Shown here: positions 15,364 to 21,117 of the stretch, in pieces
Layout of the letters: the number at the start of each line of letters is the position of its first letter
Position numbering within the stretch: the first letter of the stretch is position 1
Source of the DNA: JAICJR01 sp036555755
GTDB lineage: Bacteria; Actinomycetota; Thermoleophilia; Solirubrobacterales; Thermoleophilaceae
NCBI GenBank assembly: GCA_036555755.1
Contig: DATBKS010000164.1
Span: 1-21,117, forward strand
DNA length: 21,117 bases
Direction of reading: 5' to 3'
Program-made: the position numbers and the translations under genes
Notes under the pieces: generated by a model
The model's input: the letters and a program-made list of their open reading frames with translations, nothing else
What the model was told of the DNA's origin: nothing
The model's database searches: none

Positions 15364-16368
15364 TCAGCCGCGTCGGCTGCCGGCGCGCTGCGCCCGGTGA
15401 GACTGAGCCGAGCGCCAGGGTCCGCTCTCGCCCTGGTCGGCCTGGTCCGCTGTCAGCTTCGACACCGCAGCGAGGATCTCGTCCGCCAGCTTCGGTCCGT
15501 CCTTGCCGGACTCGGGCGTCGCCGCGATGCGGACGACGACCTCGTCGGCATCCATCTCCTCGAGCCCGATGTGCGGGCGCGAGCGAGTGGGCACGGTGAC
15601 GGCTTCCTCGAGCATTTCCTGGATGTAGCTCGGCTGCACCCCGGCCCGGAGGCGCGCGCGAAGGTCGACGGCAGCGGGCTCGCGCAACGGCACGATGGCC
15701 GCGCCGAGAACGACGCTGTTCGGGACCATCGCCCGGTCCTCGCCCTGAGCGAGCGTCGTGTACAGCAGGCCGAGCGAGCCGACGACGCCCTCCAGCGGGC
15801 CGGCGAGTGCGCCCGCCTGGAAGCGCACGCGGTCGCCAACACGGAACGGGCGCGCGCTCAGCAGCACCAGTCCAGCGATCAGGTTGCCGATCGTCTGCTG
15901 GGCGGCAAGACCGATGATCACGGCGGTGAACGCACCGCCGACCGCGAGCGTGCTCGGCTGTAGGCCGGCGACCCGTAGCGCAAACAGGATCGCCACCGAC
16001 AGCGCGATCAGCCGGATGACGAAGCCGACGGTGCCCGCGGTGCCGCTGTCCATCCGGCGGAAGAGCGATGGGCCGAGCGCCCGGCCCAGTGCGCGGGCGA
16101 AAGCCCAGCCCAGGATCACCAGGACGACCGCCGAGGCGATGCGCACCGGCACATCGACCCCGAACAGCTCCTTGCGGTTGCTGTAGGCCCAGATCACCGC
16201 GCCGAGCAGCGGCATGAGCACAAGCGCCTGCCAGCGTGCGCGACGTGCGCGCTGCACAGCCTGCACCCGCAGCTGGCGGGCGATGGGGGAGGAAGCCTGG
16301 GCGCGAAGCTGACGCGCAATCGGCGTCTCGCGCAATGGCTTGCGGTCTTTTCTCGTGAAGAAGCGCAT
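15364..16368 (-). CDS. Mechanosensitive ion channel, MscS family
   Basis: Small-conductance mechanosensitive channel subunit that opens on membrane tension to release solutes. From ATG 16368 it has 334 residues. The basic N-terminal region contains a near-repeat (PIARQLRAQASS then PIARQLRVQAVQ). Next come about three to four membrane helices and the pore-lining helix with the diagnostic LAVGGAFTAVIIGLAAQQ and TIGNLIAGLVLLSARPFRVGDRV near 141-181, then the beta-rich vestibule domain (EGVVGSLGLLYTTL, VPNSVVLGAAIVPL). The start is uncertain: ATG 16452 and TTG 16464 are in frame and would shorten the gap to the radical SAM gene, but the extra residues look non-coding and no candidate has a strong Shine-Dalgarno. 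Codons near the start (AGA, AAA, TTG, ATT) are rarer than in neighbours. Confidence 0.88.
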   Translation of the reverse strand: MRFFTRKDRKPLRETPIARQLRAQASSPIARQLRVQAVQRARRARWQALVLMPLLGAVIWAYSNRKELFGVDVPVRIASAVVLVILGWAFARALGRALGPSLFRRMDSGTAGTVGFVIRLIALSVAILFALRVAGLQPSTLAVGGAFTAVIIGLAAQQTIGNLIAGLVLLSARPFRVGDRVRFQAGALAGPLEGVVGSLGLLYTTLAQGEDRAMVPNSVVLGAAIVPLREPAAVDLRARLRAGVQPSYIQEMLEEAVTVPTRSRPHIGLEEMDADEVVVRIAATPESGKDGPKLADEILAAVSKLTADQADQGESGPWRSAQSHRAQRAGSRRG

Positions 16369-16485
16369 CTGGTTCGGTGCAGGGCCGTGGCACCAGGAGC
16401 GGATGAACGAAGCCCCTGCCGCTCGCCCCTTCTTTCGCCATAACCGGCGCATGGGGGGTTCCAAACATCCGCATGCCCGCTGGCC

Positions 16486-17982
16486 TCAGAACAGCGCAGG
16501 TTGTGCGGGCGGAGGCGGCGCCGCAGGAGCCTGTTCCGCCGCCGGCGATGCCATATCGCTGTCGAGCATGAAGCGCCGCGGACTCGACGGTTTGCCTGGG
16601 GGCACCGCCAGATCCTGCAGCCGCTGCCGCTCTGCGGGCGCCATGTAGGCACCTCGGCGATAGAGCTGCTCGTAGCGCGGCACGAGGTCCGGCCGGTGAG
16701 CGCGCAGCCAGTCGAAGAAGATCCCGCGCACCTCGCCGCGCAGATGCAGCGCGATGCCGCCGATGCTGACCGCCCCGGCCTCCGTCGCGATGTCGAGGAT
16801 CTCCTCGACCTGCTCGGGCGCGTCGTTGATCCCGGGCATGAGCGGCGCGACAAGTACGCCGGTGGGAATCCCGGCGCGATTGAGCTCCGCCACGGCCTCG
16901 AGCCGCGCGCGCGGGTTGGGGGTGTGCGGCTCGGTGGCGCGCCAGGCCTTCTCGTCGAGGGTAGGCACCGAGAGGTTGGCGCTGATCGGTGCCACAGCGG
17001 CGATCTCCTTCAGCAGCGGCAGGTCGCGCAACAGGAGCGGCGACTTCGTCAAGACCGAGCACGGGTTGCGGAAGTCGCGGAATGCCTCCCAGATCCCGGG
17101 CATCAGCTTGTAGCGGCCCTCCACCCACTGGTACGGATCCGTGTTCGTCCCGAGCGCGACGTGCTCGCCCTTCCACGACGGCCGCGCCAGCTCCGTTCGC
17201 AGAACCTCCGGCACGTTCACCTTCACCACGATCTCGCGCTCGAAGTCCCGGCCCGCGTCGAAGTCGAGGTACTTGTGGGTGGGGCGGGCGAAGCAGTTGT
17301 GACTGACGACGCCGTTCGCGATGAAGTCACCAGTGCCGGTGGTGATGTCGTACAGCTCGCGCTCCTCACGCAGCGACTCGATCGAGACGACGCGCAGCCG
17401 CGGCTGAGTGCTGATCGGCTCGTGCGCCGGCGGATCGTGGAGCTGGCAGGTACCCAGCAACTCGCAGTTCATGTCGAGGTGCGGCCGGCGCACCGAGGTG
17501 TGGCCGATCACGTGCTTCCACCCGCGCGTGGTGAGAAAGCGATGGTCGCCGCTCGCCACGAGCTCGGTCCCATCCTCGAGTACCACGCGATACGCGGGCT
17601 TGACCGTCTTCCAGTGGTCGAGCACACGCGTGGCCGTGAGCAGCCGCTGCGCACCCACCCGCTCGGTGCCGTAGATCGCGTCCCCGACCACAAGGTCCGC
17701 CATAGCCTTCGTGCGCCCGTCCGTCAGCAGCACCCTCGTGTCACCGGCCAGGCAGTAGGTGCACGCGTGCGTGCAGCCGCGGTACGGATTGATCGTCCAG
17801 CGGAAGGGCATCCGCGACGCCTTGGGCACGTGATTCAAAGCCGACTTGGCGTGAACCTCGTAGAAGCGGATGTCGAGCGCCTCGGGCGCGTCGAACCGCC
17901 GGACCACCGCCGGATCGCGGTAGCCCGGCAGCTGATGCCCGTCCTCGTTCTCGATTCGCAGGTTGTCCCAGCGCACGAACAT
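16486..17982 (-). CDS. Rv2578c-family radical SAM protein (COG1533, SplB-like) interrupted by an intein
   Basis: 498-residue precursor. Removing the intein (Cys77-Asn229) leaves 345 residues, normal for the family. The joined extein reads INPYRGCTHACTYCFARPTH, giving the radical SAM CX3CX2C motif (Cys70, Cys74, Cys230) that holds the [4Fe-4S] cluster and cleaves SAM to a 5'-deoxyadenosyl radical. Downstream are GTNTDPYQWVEGRYKLMPGIWEAF, SVLTKSPLLLRDLPLL, ANLSVPTLDE and the late VAPLMPGINDAPEQ. COG1533 includes spore photoproduct lyase, but the reaction of this branch is unknown. The tail is Pro/Ala-rich. ATG 17982 lies inside a LexA-type palindrome and has no Shine-Dalgarno. It is preceded by the yjbQ terminator hairpin, so it likely has its own, damage-responsive promoter. 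Confidence 0.95.
   Translation of the reverse strand: MFVRWDNLRIENEDGHQLPGYRDPAVVRRFDAPEALDIRFYEVHAKSALNHVPKASRMPFRWTINPYRGCTHACTYCLAGDTRVLLTDGRTKAMADLVVGDAIYGTERVGAQRLLTATRVLDHWKTVKPAYRVVLEDGTELVASGDHRFLTTRGWKHVIGHTSVRRPHLDMNCELLGTCQLHDPPAHEPISTQPRLRVVSIESLREERELYDITTGTGDFIANGVVSHNCFARPTHKYLDFDAGRDFEREIVVKVNVPEVLRTELARPSWKGEHVALGTNTDPYQWVEGRYKLMPGIWEAFRDFRNPCSVLTKSPLLLRDLPLLKEIAAVAPISANLSVPTLDEKAWRATEPHTPNPRARLEAVAELNRAGIPTGVLVAPLMPGINDAPEQVEEILDIATEAGAVSIGGIALHLRGEVRGIFFDWLRAHRPDLVPRYEQLYRRGAYMAPAERQRLQDLAVPPGKPSSPRRFMLDSDMASPAAEQAPAAPPPPAQPALF
17296..17754 (-). other. Mini-intein (153 residues) within the radical SAM CX3CX2C motif
   Basis: Starts at Cys77 with block A CLAGDTRVLLTDGR. It has block B ASGDHRFLTTRGW with the conserved His147, block F ELYDITTGTGDFIANG, and block G GVVSHN ending in the His228-Asn229 pair, followed by the +1 nucleophile Cys230. 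All residues needed for class-1 splicing are visible: Cys1, block B His, penultimate His, terminal Asn, and Cys+1. About 55-60 residues separate blocks B and F, too few for a LAGLIDADG homing endonuclease, so it is a mini-intein that cannot home by itself. Excision restores the third cluster cysteine, so the precursor cannot form the normal radical SAM cluster. Confidence 0.95.
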
Positions 17983-17989
17983 ATGTTCG
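17976..17989. promoter_or_regulatory. LexA-binding SOS box over the start codon of the radical SAM gene
   Basis: CGAACATATGTTCG is a perfect 14-bp palindrome. It fully matches the Bacillus-type SOS consensus CGAACRNRYGTTYG and the CGAAC-N4-GTTCG core of the mycobacterial box. The ATG at 17982-17980 (minus strand) starts at the centre of symmetry, so bound LexA would cover the start codon and probably the transcription start. No other copy was noticed in the window. Confidence 0.8.
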
Positions 17990-18000
17990 CATAAGCGCCG

Positions 18001-18024
18001 GACAAACGGCTACGTCGCTAGCCG
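18001..18024 (-). terminator. Intrinsic terminator of yjbQ
   Basis: On the minus strand CGGCTA-GCGACG-TAGCCG forms a 6-bp stem with a 6-nt loop, the yjbQ TAG stop lies in the 5' arm, and TTTGTC follows at once. The stem is short and the T-run only three, so it is a modest terminator. It separates yjbQ from the SOS-box gene 18 bp further on. Confidence 0.45.
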
Positions 18025-18449
18025 CGCTCCTCGCCCCAGGCCGTGACGGTCAGCGAGCGCGGCCCACCCGAGTCGCGGTGCTCGCACAGGTAGATCCCCT
18101 GCCAGGTTCCGAGCGCGATGCGCCCGTCAGACACGGGGATCGTCAGCGAGGAATCGAGCAGCGAAGACTTGATGTGCGCCGGCATGTCGTCCGGTCCCTC
18201 GAGCGTGTGCTCGAAGTACGAGGCGCCGTCGGGCACCGCGCGATCGAACCACGTGGCGAAGTCGCGCAGCACGTCGCGGCTTGCGTTCTCGTTCAGAGTC
18301 AGCGACGCCGACGTGTGCCGGATGAACACGTGCGCAACGCCCATGCCGATGCGTGAGAGCTCCGGCACGGCGTCCTCCACCTCGCGCGTGACGAGGTGAA
18401 AGCCGCGCGGCAGTGCGGGCAGCCGGAGGTCCGCTTGGATCCAGATCAC
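18018..18449 (-). CDS. yjbQ: YjbQ/UPF0047 family protein (secondary thiamine-phosphate synthase fold)
   Basis: 143 residues closely following the YjbQ pattern: WIQADLRLPALPRGFHLVTREVEDAV, then HTSASLTLNENASRDVLRDF, FEHTLEGPDDMPAHIKSSLLDSSLTIPV, GRIALGTWQGIYLCEHRD and a short C-terminal strand. The conserved HTSASL, DDMPAHIKS and GTWQGI segments form the active-site pocket of the trimer. E. coli YjbQ shows weak thiamine-phosphate synthase activity in vitro, but its physiological role is unsettled. I start at GTG 18449, where family similarity begins (VIWIQADL); an in-frame TTG at 18488 would add 13 unmatched residues. It is divergent from the NlpC/P60 gene, with 82 bp between starts. Confidence 0.93.
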   Translation of the reverse strand: MIWIQADLRLPALPRGFHLVTREVEDAVPELSRIGMGVAHVFIRHTSASLTLNENASRDVLRDFATWFDRAVPDGASYFEHTLEGPDDMPAHIKSSLLDSSLTIPVSDGRIALGTWQGIYLCEHRDSGGPRSLTVTAWGEERG

Positions 18450-18531
18450 GGCGGCCAACCGTAGTGCAAGGCGTCCACCACGAACCAATAACCCCTAAAG
18501 GGATCTCGCGCGGGTCCGATCCCAAGAAGAG

Positions 18532-19527
18532 ATGCCCTCCCGGCTCCTCAGCGTCGCCCTCGCCGCCTGCGCGTTCCTGGCAACCGCCGCTCCCGCGGGC
18601 GCCCACACGCTCGCCAACTGGGACAAGAAGCAGCAGAAGCAGGTCGTCAAGGCGGGCCTGATGCAGAACCTTCCCGGCGGCTTCCACGGCGAGCAGCCGC
18701 TGTCGGCGAGCGACCTCAGCAGCGCCTTCGCCGCCCTCAGCGCGCAGACCGGCACGCCCGCCGTCCACGTCTCCTCGGCGCCGATCAGCGTGACCCGCTT
18801 CGATGCGCTGATGGTCGCGCAGCTCGGCCTGAGCGATGCGGCGAACACCTTCGAGGCCGGAGCGCAGAACGCGGGCCTCCAGCCGCCCTCCTACTTCGGC
18901 ACCGAGGTCGTCGCGCGCCTCTTGTCGCTCCGCTACAACCACCTTGCCGCCGACGACAAGCTCGAGCTCTACCCGAGCGACCGCATCACGCGCGCCGAGG
19001 CCGCCTGGTCGCTCTCTCAGACCCTGAACCTGGGGGACTGGGAGGCCGACAACGTCCGCGAGGTCGCGAGCCACTTCGTGCTCCCCACCTACACGGCGAA
19101 GCAGCGCACCGTGCTCAGCCTGGCGGTGTCGAAGATCGGCATGCCCTACATCTGGGGCGGCGAGTCCGACACGGCGGCGCCCGGCCAGGTGCACGGCGGC
19201 TACGACTGCTCGGGCTTCGCCTGGCGCGTGTTCAAGCTGAGCGGCAACCCCGCCGGCAACAAGATCCGCGGCCGCACGGCTGCGCAGCAGGCGGGCGAAA
19301 TCCCGAAGTCGAAGCGCCTCCGGATCAACCAGGTCAAGCCCGGCGACCTGCTCTTCTTCGGCTCCGCGAAGTTCAAGTCGAAGGCCACCGAGGCGAACGT
19401 GATCCACGAGGGCATCGCCCTCAGCAAGGACTTCGTGATCCACTCCTCGGACCAGGGCGTGTACGTCCTGCCGCTCTACGAGGGCTGGCTGCGGGACCAG
19501 TTCACCTGGGCGCGCCGCGTCCTCTAA
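18532..19527 (+). CDS. Secreted NlpC/P60 peptidoglycan hydrolase with SLH-like region
   Basis: 331 residues. A Sec signal peptide (MPSRLLSVALAACAFLATAAPAGA, probable cleavage after residue 24) sends it outside. The middle (about 25-185) has two SLH-like stretches (ISVTRFDALMVAQLGL and YPSDRITRAEAAWSLSQTL) that could bind the cell wall. The C-terminal NlpC/P60 domain (from about 190) has IGMPYIWGGE, the catalytic Cys226 in GGYDCSGFAW, the partner His292 in VIHEGIALS and His304 in VIHSSD as probable third residue. Such enzymes cut gamma-D-Glu-diamino acid or related stem-peptide bonds and remodel the wall. ATG 18532 is the only start giving a full signal peptide; AAGAAGAG directly precedes it and is a poor, very close Shine-Dalgarno. 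Confidence 0.93.
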   Translation: MPSRLLSVALAACAFLATAAPAGAHTLANWDKKQQKQVVKAGLMQNLPGGFHGEQPLSASDLSSAFAALSAQTGTPAVHVSSAPISVTRFDALMVAQLGLSDAANTFEAGAQNAGLQPPSYFGTEVVARLLSLRYNHLAADDKLELYPSDRITRAEAAWSLSQTLNLGDWEADNVREVASHFVLPTYTAKQRTVLSLAVSKIGMPYIWGGESDTAAPGQVHGGYDCSGFAWRVFKLSGNPAGNKIRGRTAAQQAGEIPKSKRLRINQVKPGDLLFFGSAKFKSKATEANVIHEGIALSKDFVIHSSDQGVYVLPLYEGWLRDQFTWARRVL

Positions 19528-19534
19528 GCGGCGC
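19512..19534 (+). terminator. Hairpin at the end of the NlpC/P60 gene
   Basis: GCGCCGC (19512-19518) and GCGGCGC (19528-19534) form a perfect 7-bp all-GC stem around a 9-nt loop that contains the TAA stop. It is followed by AAATTCC with no T-run, so it could be a U-less terminator of the hydrolase gene. Confidence 0.4.
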
Positions 19535-19572
19535 AAATTCCTCAAACAAAGACGCCAACCGCCCGATTAAGC

Positions 19573-19588
19573 GGGTGACATGTCACCC
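19573..19588. promoter_or_regulatory. 16-bp perfect palindrome covering the start codon of the GGDEF gene
   Basis: GGGTGACATGTCACCC is its own reverse complement; the ATG at 19580 starts at its eighth base. As DNA it looks like an operator for a dimeric repressor. As RNA it could fold into a 6-bp stem (GGGTGA/TCACCC) with CATG in the loop, hiding the SD-like GGGTG. It is not a CRP/GlxR site (the GTGA/TCAC spacing is 4, not 6), and I cannot name the regulator. Confidence 0.5.
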
Positions 19589-21117
19589 AGCTCCGGTCAA
19601 GAGCTGATCGAGGAGGAGCGCAAGTTCGATCGGCCGGACACAGTGGCGCCTGCCGTGGCGCCGCTTCCGCCACCCGTTCCGTGGGAGGACGAGGCGTGCG
19701 AGACGGCCGGCATGACCTCGCGGCTGATCCTGTCCTACGTCGAGCGCAAGGGGGGCCGCGTGGCGATCGAGGAGGTGCTCGGCCTCTGCGGCCTCGAGCA
19801 CGCCGAGGACGACCTGCGCAACGAAGGCCACTGGTTCTCGTTCGCGACGAAGATCCGCCTCTTCCTCGCAGCGGCGGAGGTGCTCGACGATCCGTACGTC
19901 GGCCGCCACGTGGGGGAGTCAGCGCTCGACCTCGGCGTGGGCGAGGCGCTCAAGCTCGCGCTGCGCGCCCTCGGCTCGCCGCGCCTCGTGTACGAGAACG
20001 TCGTGCGCGCAAACGGCAAGTTCACCACCACCGCGCGCATGGACCTGCTCGAGTCGAGCTCGTCGCACGCGCGAATCGCATACGTGGACGTGAGCGGCAC
20101 GCCCTTCCACCCGCTCGACTGCCAGTACAACCAGGGCATGCTCTCCTGCGTGCCCGTGCTGTTCGGGCTACCGCGGGCGCGAGTGAGCCATCCCATCTGC
20201 GCAGGTGACGGCGGGGAGAGCTGCGTCTACGACGTCACGTGGGAGTCCGGCGGCTCCTACCTGCGCTTCGCGCTCGCCTCGCTGCTCGGCAGCGCCGGAA
20301 TGCTCACTGCGGCAGGCGCGTTCGACTCGGCGCTGCTGCCGGTCGCCGGAGTGCTGGCCGCGGGTCTCGGGGGCACAGCCCTTCGCAAGGCGATCACTGT
20401 CCGCCAGCGCGCCTGGCGACAGCTCGAGAGCGAAGCGCGCGAGCAGGCGGAGGTCACGCAGCGGCTGAGCGCCTCGCTCCAGGACATCGTGTCCGAGCTG
20501 CGGCTCGAGGACGTGATGGCGAAGGTAACGGCGAACCTCCAGTCGACGCTCGCCGGCCGCCAGTTCGCGCTGCTCCGAGACGACGGCGGCAGCTTCTACT
20601 GCACGCGCTCGTCGTCGCTCCCGGCCGAGTCGGTCGAGGCGCTCGAGCGCTGGGCCGCCACCAGGGGCCGCACGCATGACGCCGCGCTCGTGCTCGAAGA
20701 CCTGAGCGCGGTGCCGGAGCTCGCCGAGCTCACCGACTCCGGCGGCGTTCCGCTGCGTTCACTCTGCTCCGCACCCCTCACCTACCGCGGCGAGTCGCTC
20801 GGCGTGCTCGTGTCGCTCGCGCCTAACGCGCGCGTCTTCCTCCCGCGCGACGTCGAGGTGCTCCAGTCCTTCGCCACCCAGGCGGCGATCGCGCTCACCA
20901 ACGCGCACCTCTACGAAGCCCAGCAGGACCTCGCCTCGCGCGACCCGCTCACCGGCCTCCTCAACCACCGCGAGTTCCACGAGAGCCTCGCGCGCGAGCT
21001 CGAGCGCTGCCGCCGCTACGGCGGGCGCCTGAGCGTCGCGCTGTTCGACCTCGACGGCTTCAAGTCGGTGAACGACGTGTCGGGCCACGCGGAGGGCGAC
21101 CGCGTGCTGCGCCGCAC
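19580..21117 (+). CDS. Membrane-anchored sensor with GAF and GGDEF domains (3' partial)
   Basis: 512 codons before the window ends. Residues 44-222 are an N-terminal globular domain (EGHWFSFATKIRLFLAAAEVL, GEALKLALRALGSPR, VRANGKFTTT, CAGDGGESCVYDVTW). It ends like a V4R or heme-NO-associated sensor domain, but I cannot assign it firmly. Residues 226-270 are two hydrophobic segments forming a membrane hairpin, about 272-310 an amphipathic coiled-coil-like helix, and about 300-445 a GAF domain (LCSAPLTYRGESLGVLVSL, LQSFATQAAIALTNAHLY). From 453 the GGDEF domain begins (RDPLTGLLNHREFHESLARE, VALFDLDGFKSVND). The active-site GG(D/E)EF lies beyond the window, so cyclase activity cannot be judged. 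ATG 19580 sits in a 16-bp palindrome with GGGTG 2 nt upstream. The frame is open to the end of the window. Confidence 0.9.
   Translation, partial: MSPSSGQELIEEERKFDRPDTVAPAVAPLPPPVPWEDEACETAGMTSRLILSYVERKGGRVAIEEVLGLCGLEHAEDDLRNEGHWFSFATKIRLFLAAAEVLDDPYVGRHVGESALDLGVGEALKLALRALGSPRLVYENVVRANGKFTTTARMDLLESSSSHARIAYVDVSGTPFHPLDCQYNQGMLSCVPVLFGLPRARVSHPICAGDGGESCVYDVTWESGGSYLRFALASLLGSAGMLTAAGAFDSALLPVAGVLAAGLGGTALRKAITVRQRAWRQLESEAREQAEVTQRLSASLQDIVSELRLEDVMAKVTANLQSTLAGRQFALLRDDGGSFYCTRSSSLPAESVEALERWAATRGRTHDAALVLEDLSAVPELAELTDSGGVPLRSLCSAPLTYRGESLGVLVSLAPNARVFLPRDVEVLQSFATQAAIALTNAHLYEAQQDLASRDPLTGLLNHREFHESLARELERCRRYGGRLSVALFDLDGFKSVNDVSGHAEGDRVLRR

Noticed and set aside
12671..17176. A 1501-codon open frame on the minus strand
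   Set aside because: It runs out of frame through the DUF354 edge, CDF, PPOX, MscS and radical SAM genes and antisense to the acyltransferase. Its composition (Arg/Ala/Pro/Gly) is typical of a shadow frame in GC-rich DNA, and every part is covered by a recognised gene in another frame.
17416..17580. Homing endonuclease within the intein
   Set aside because: Only about 55-60 residues lie between splicing blocks B and F, with no LAGLIDADG or HNH motif.
18127..19545. A 472-codon minus-strand open frame opposite the NlpC/P60 gene
   Set aside because: Antisense shadow; it also crosses yjbQ out of frame, and both real genes have intact motifs.
19573..19588. CRP/GlxR site reading of the palindrome
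   Set aside because: CRP-type sites need GTGA-N6-TCAC; here the spacing is four.

Overview
This is GC-rich (about 70%), tightly packed bacterial DNA with many GTG starts and 1-4 base gene overlaps. The organism is most likely a deep-branching actinobacterium of the Thermoleophilia/Solirubrobacterales type. The reasons are the run prfA-prmC-threonylcarbamoyl-AMP synthase-glyA followed on the same strand by a WecA/TagO-type transferase, an Rv2578c-family radical SAM protein, and an actinobacterial/Bacillus-style SOS box. The placement is inference from gene content; no rRNA or tRNA gene is present to test it.

Layout. (1) 2-3734 (+): translation and one-carbon housekeeping, namely the end of prfA (5' cut by the window), prmC, a YrdC-type tRNA t6A enzyme and glyA. 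(2) 3778-4992 (+): an MFS exporter whose start codon is problematic. It overlaps the next gene tail to tail. (3) 4952-9944 (-): a four-gene nucleotide-sugar operon, read from right to left. It has a UDP-HexNAc 6-dehydrogenase, two extended-SDR epimerase/dehydratase proteins (one lacking the usual catalytic Tyr), and an unusual 677-residue fusion of a TIM-barrel sugar isomerase-like domain to a FlaA1/CapD-type nucleotide-sugar dehydratase. (4) 10022-11634 (+), divergent from that operon: a WecA/TagO-like undecaprenyl-phosphate sugar-1-phosphate transferase and a cupin. (5) 11646-13608 (-): a CDF metal exporter and a DUF354 GT-B-like protein. (6) 13640-14836 (+): a membrane acyltransferase. (7) 14833-18449 (-): YjbQ, an intein-interrupted radical SAM protein with a LexA-type box on its start codon, an MscS channel and a PPOX-fold flavoprotein. 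(8) 18532-21117 (+): a secreted NlpC/P60 hydrolase and the first 512 codons of a sensor-GAF-GGDEF protein cut by the window end.

Regions 3-6 suggest cell-surface glycan work: sugar activation and modification, a lipid-linked primer enzyme, a possible glycosyltransferase and an acyltransferase. Which glycan is made cannot be read from the sequence.

The most interesting locus is 17296-17989. There a mini-intein splits the [4Fe-4S] cysteine motif of a COG1533 (SplB-like) radical SAM protein, and a perfect CGAAC-N4-GTTCG palindrome covers the gene's ATG. This suggests both SOS control and dependence on protein splicing. Second is the TIM-barrel/dehydratase fusion. There is no gene-free stretch longer than 300 bases, and I saw no tRNA, rRNA, CRISPR array, insertion sequence or prophage gene.
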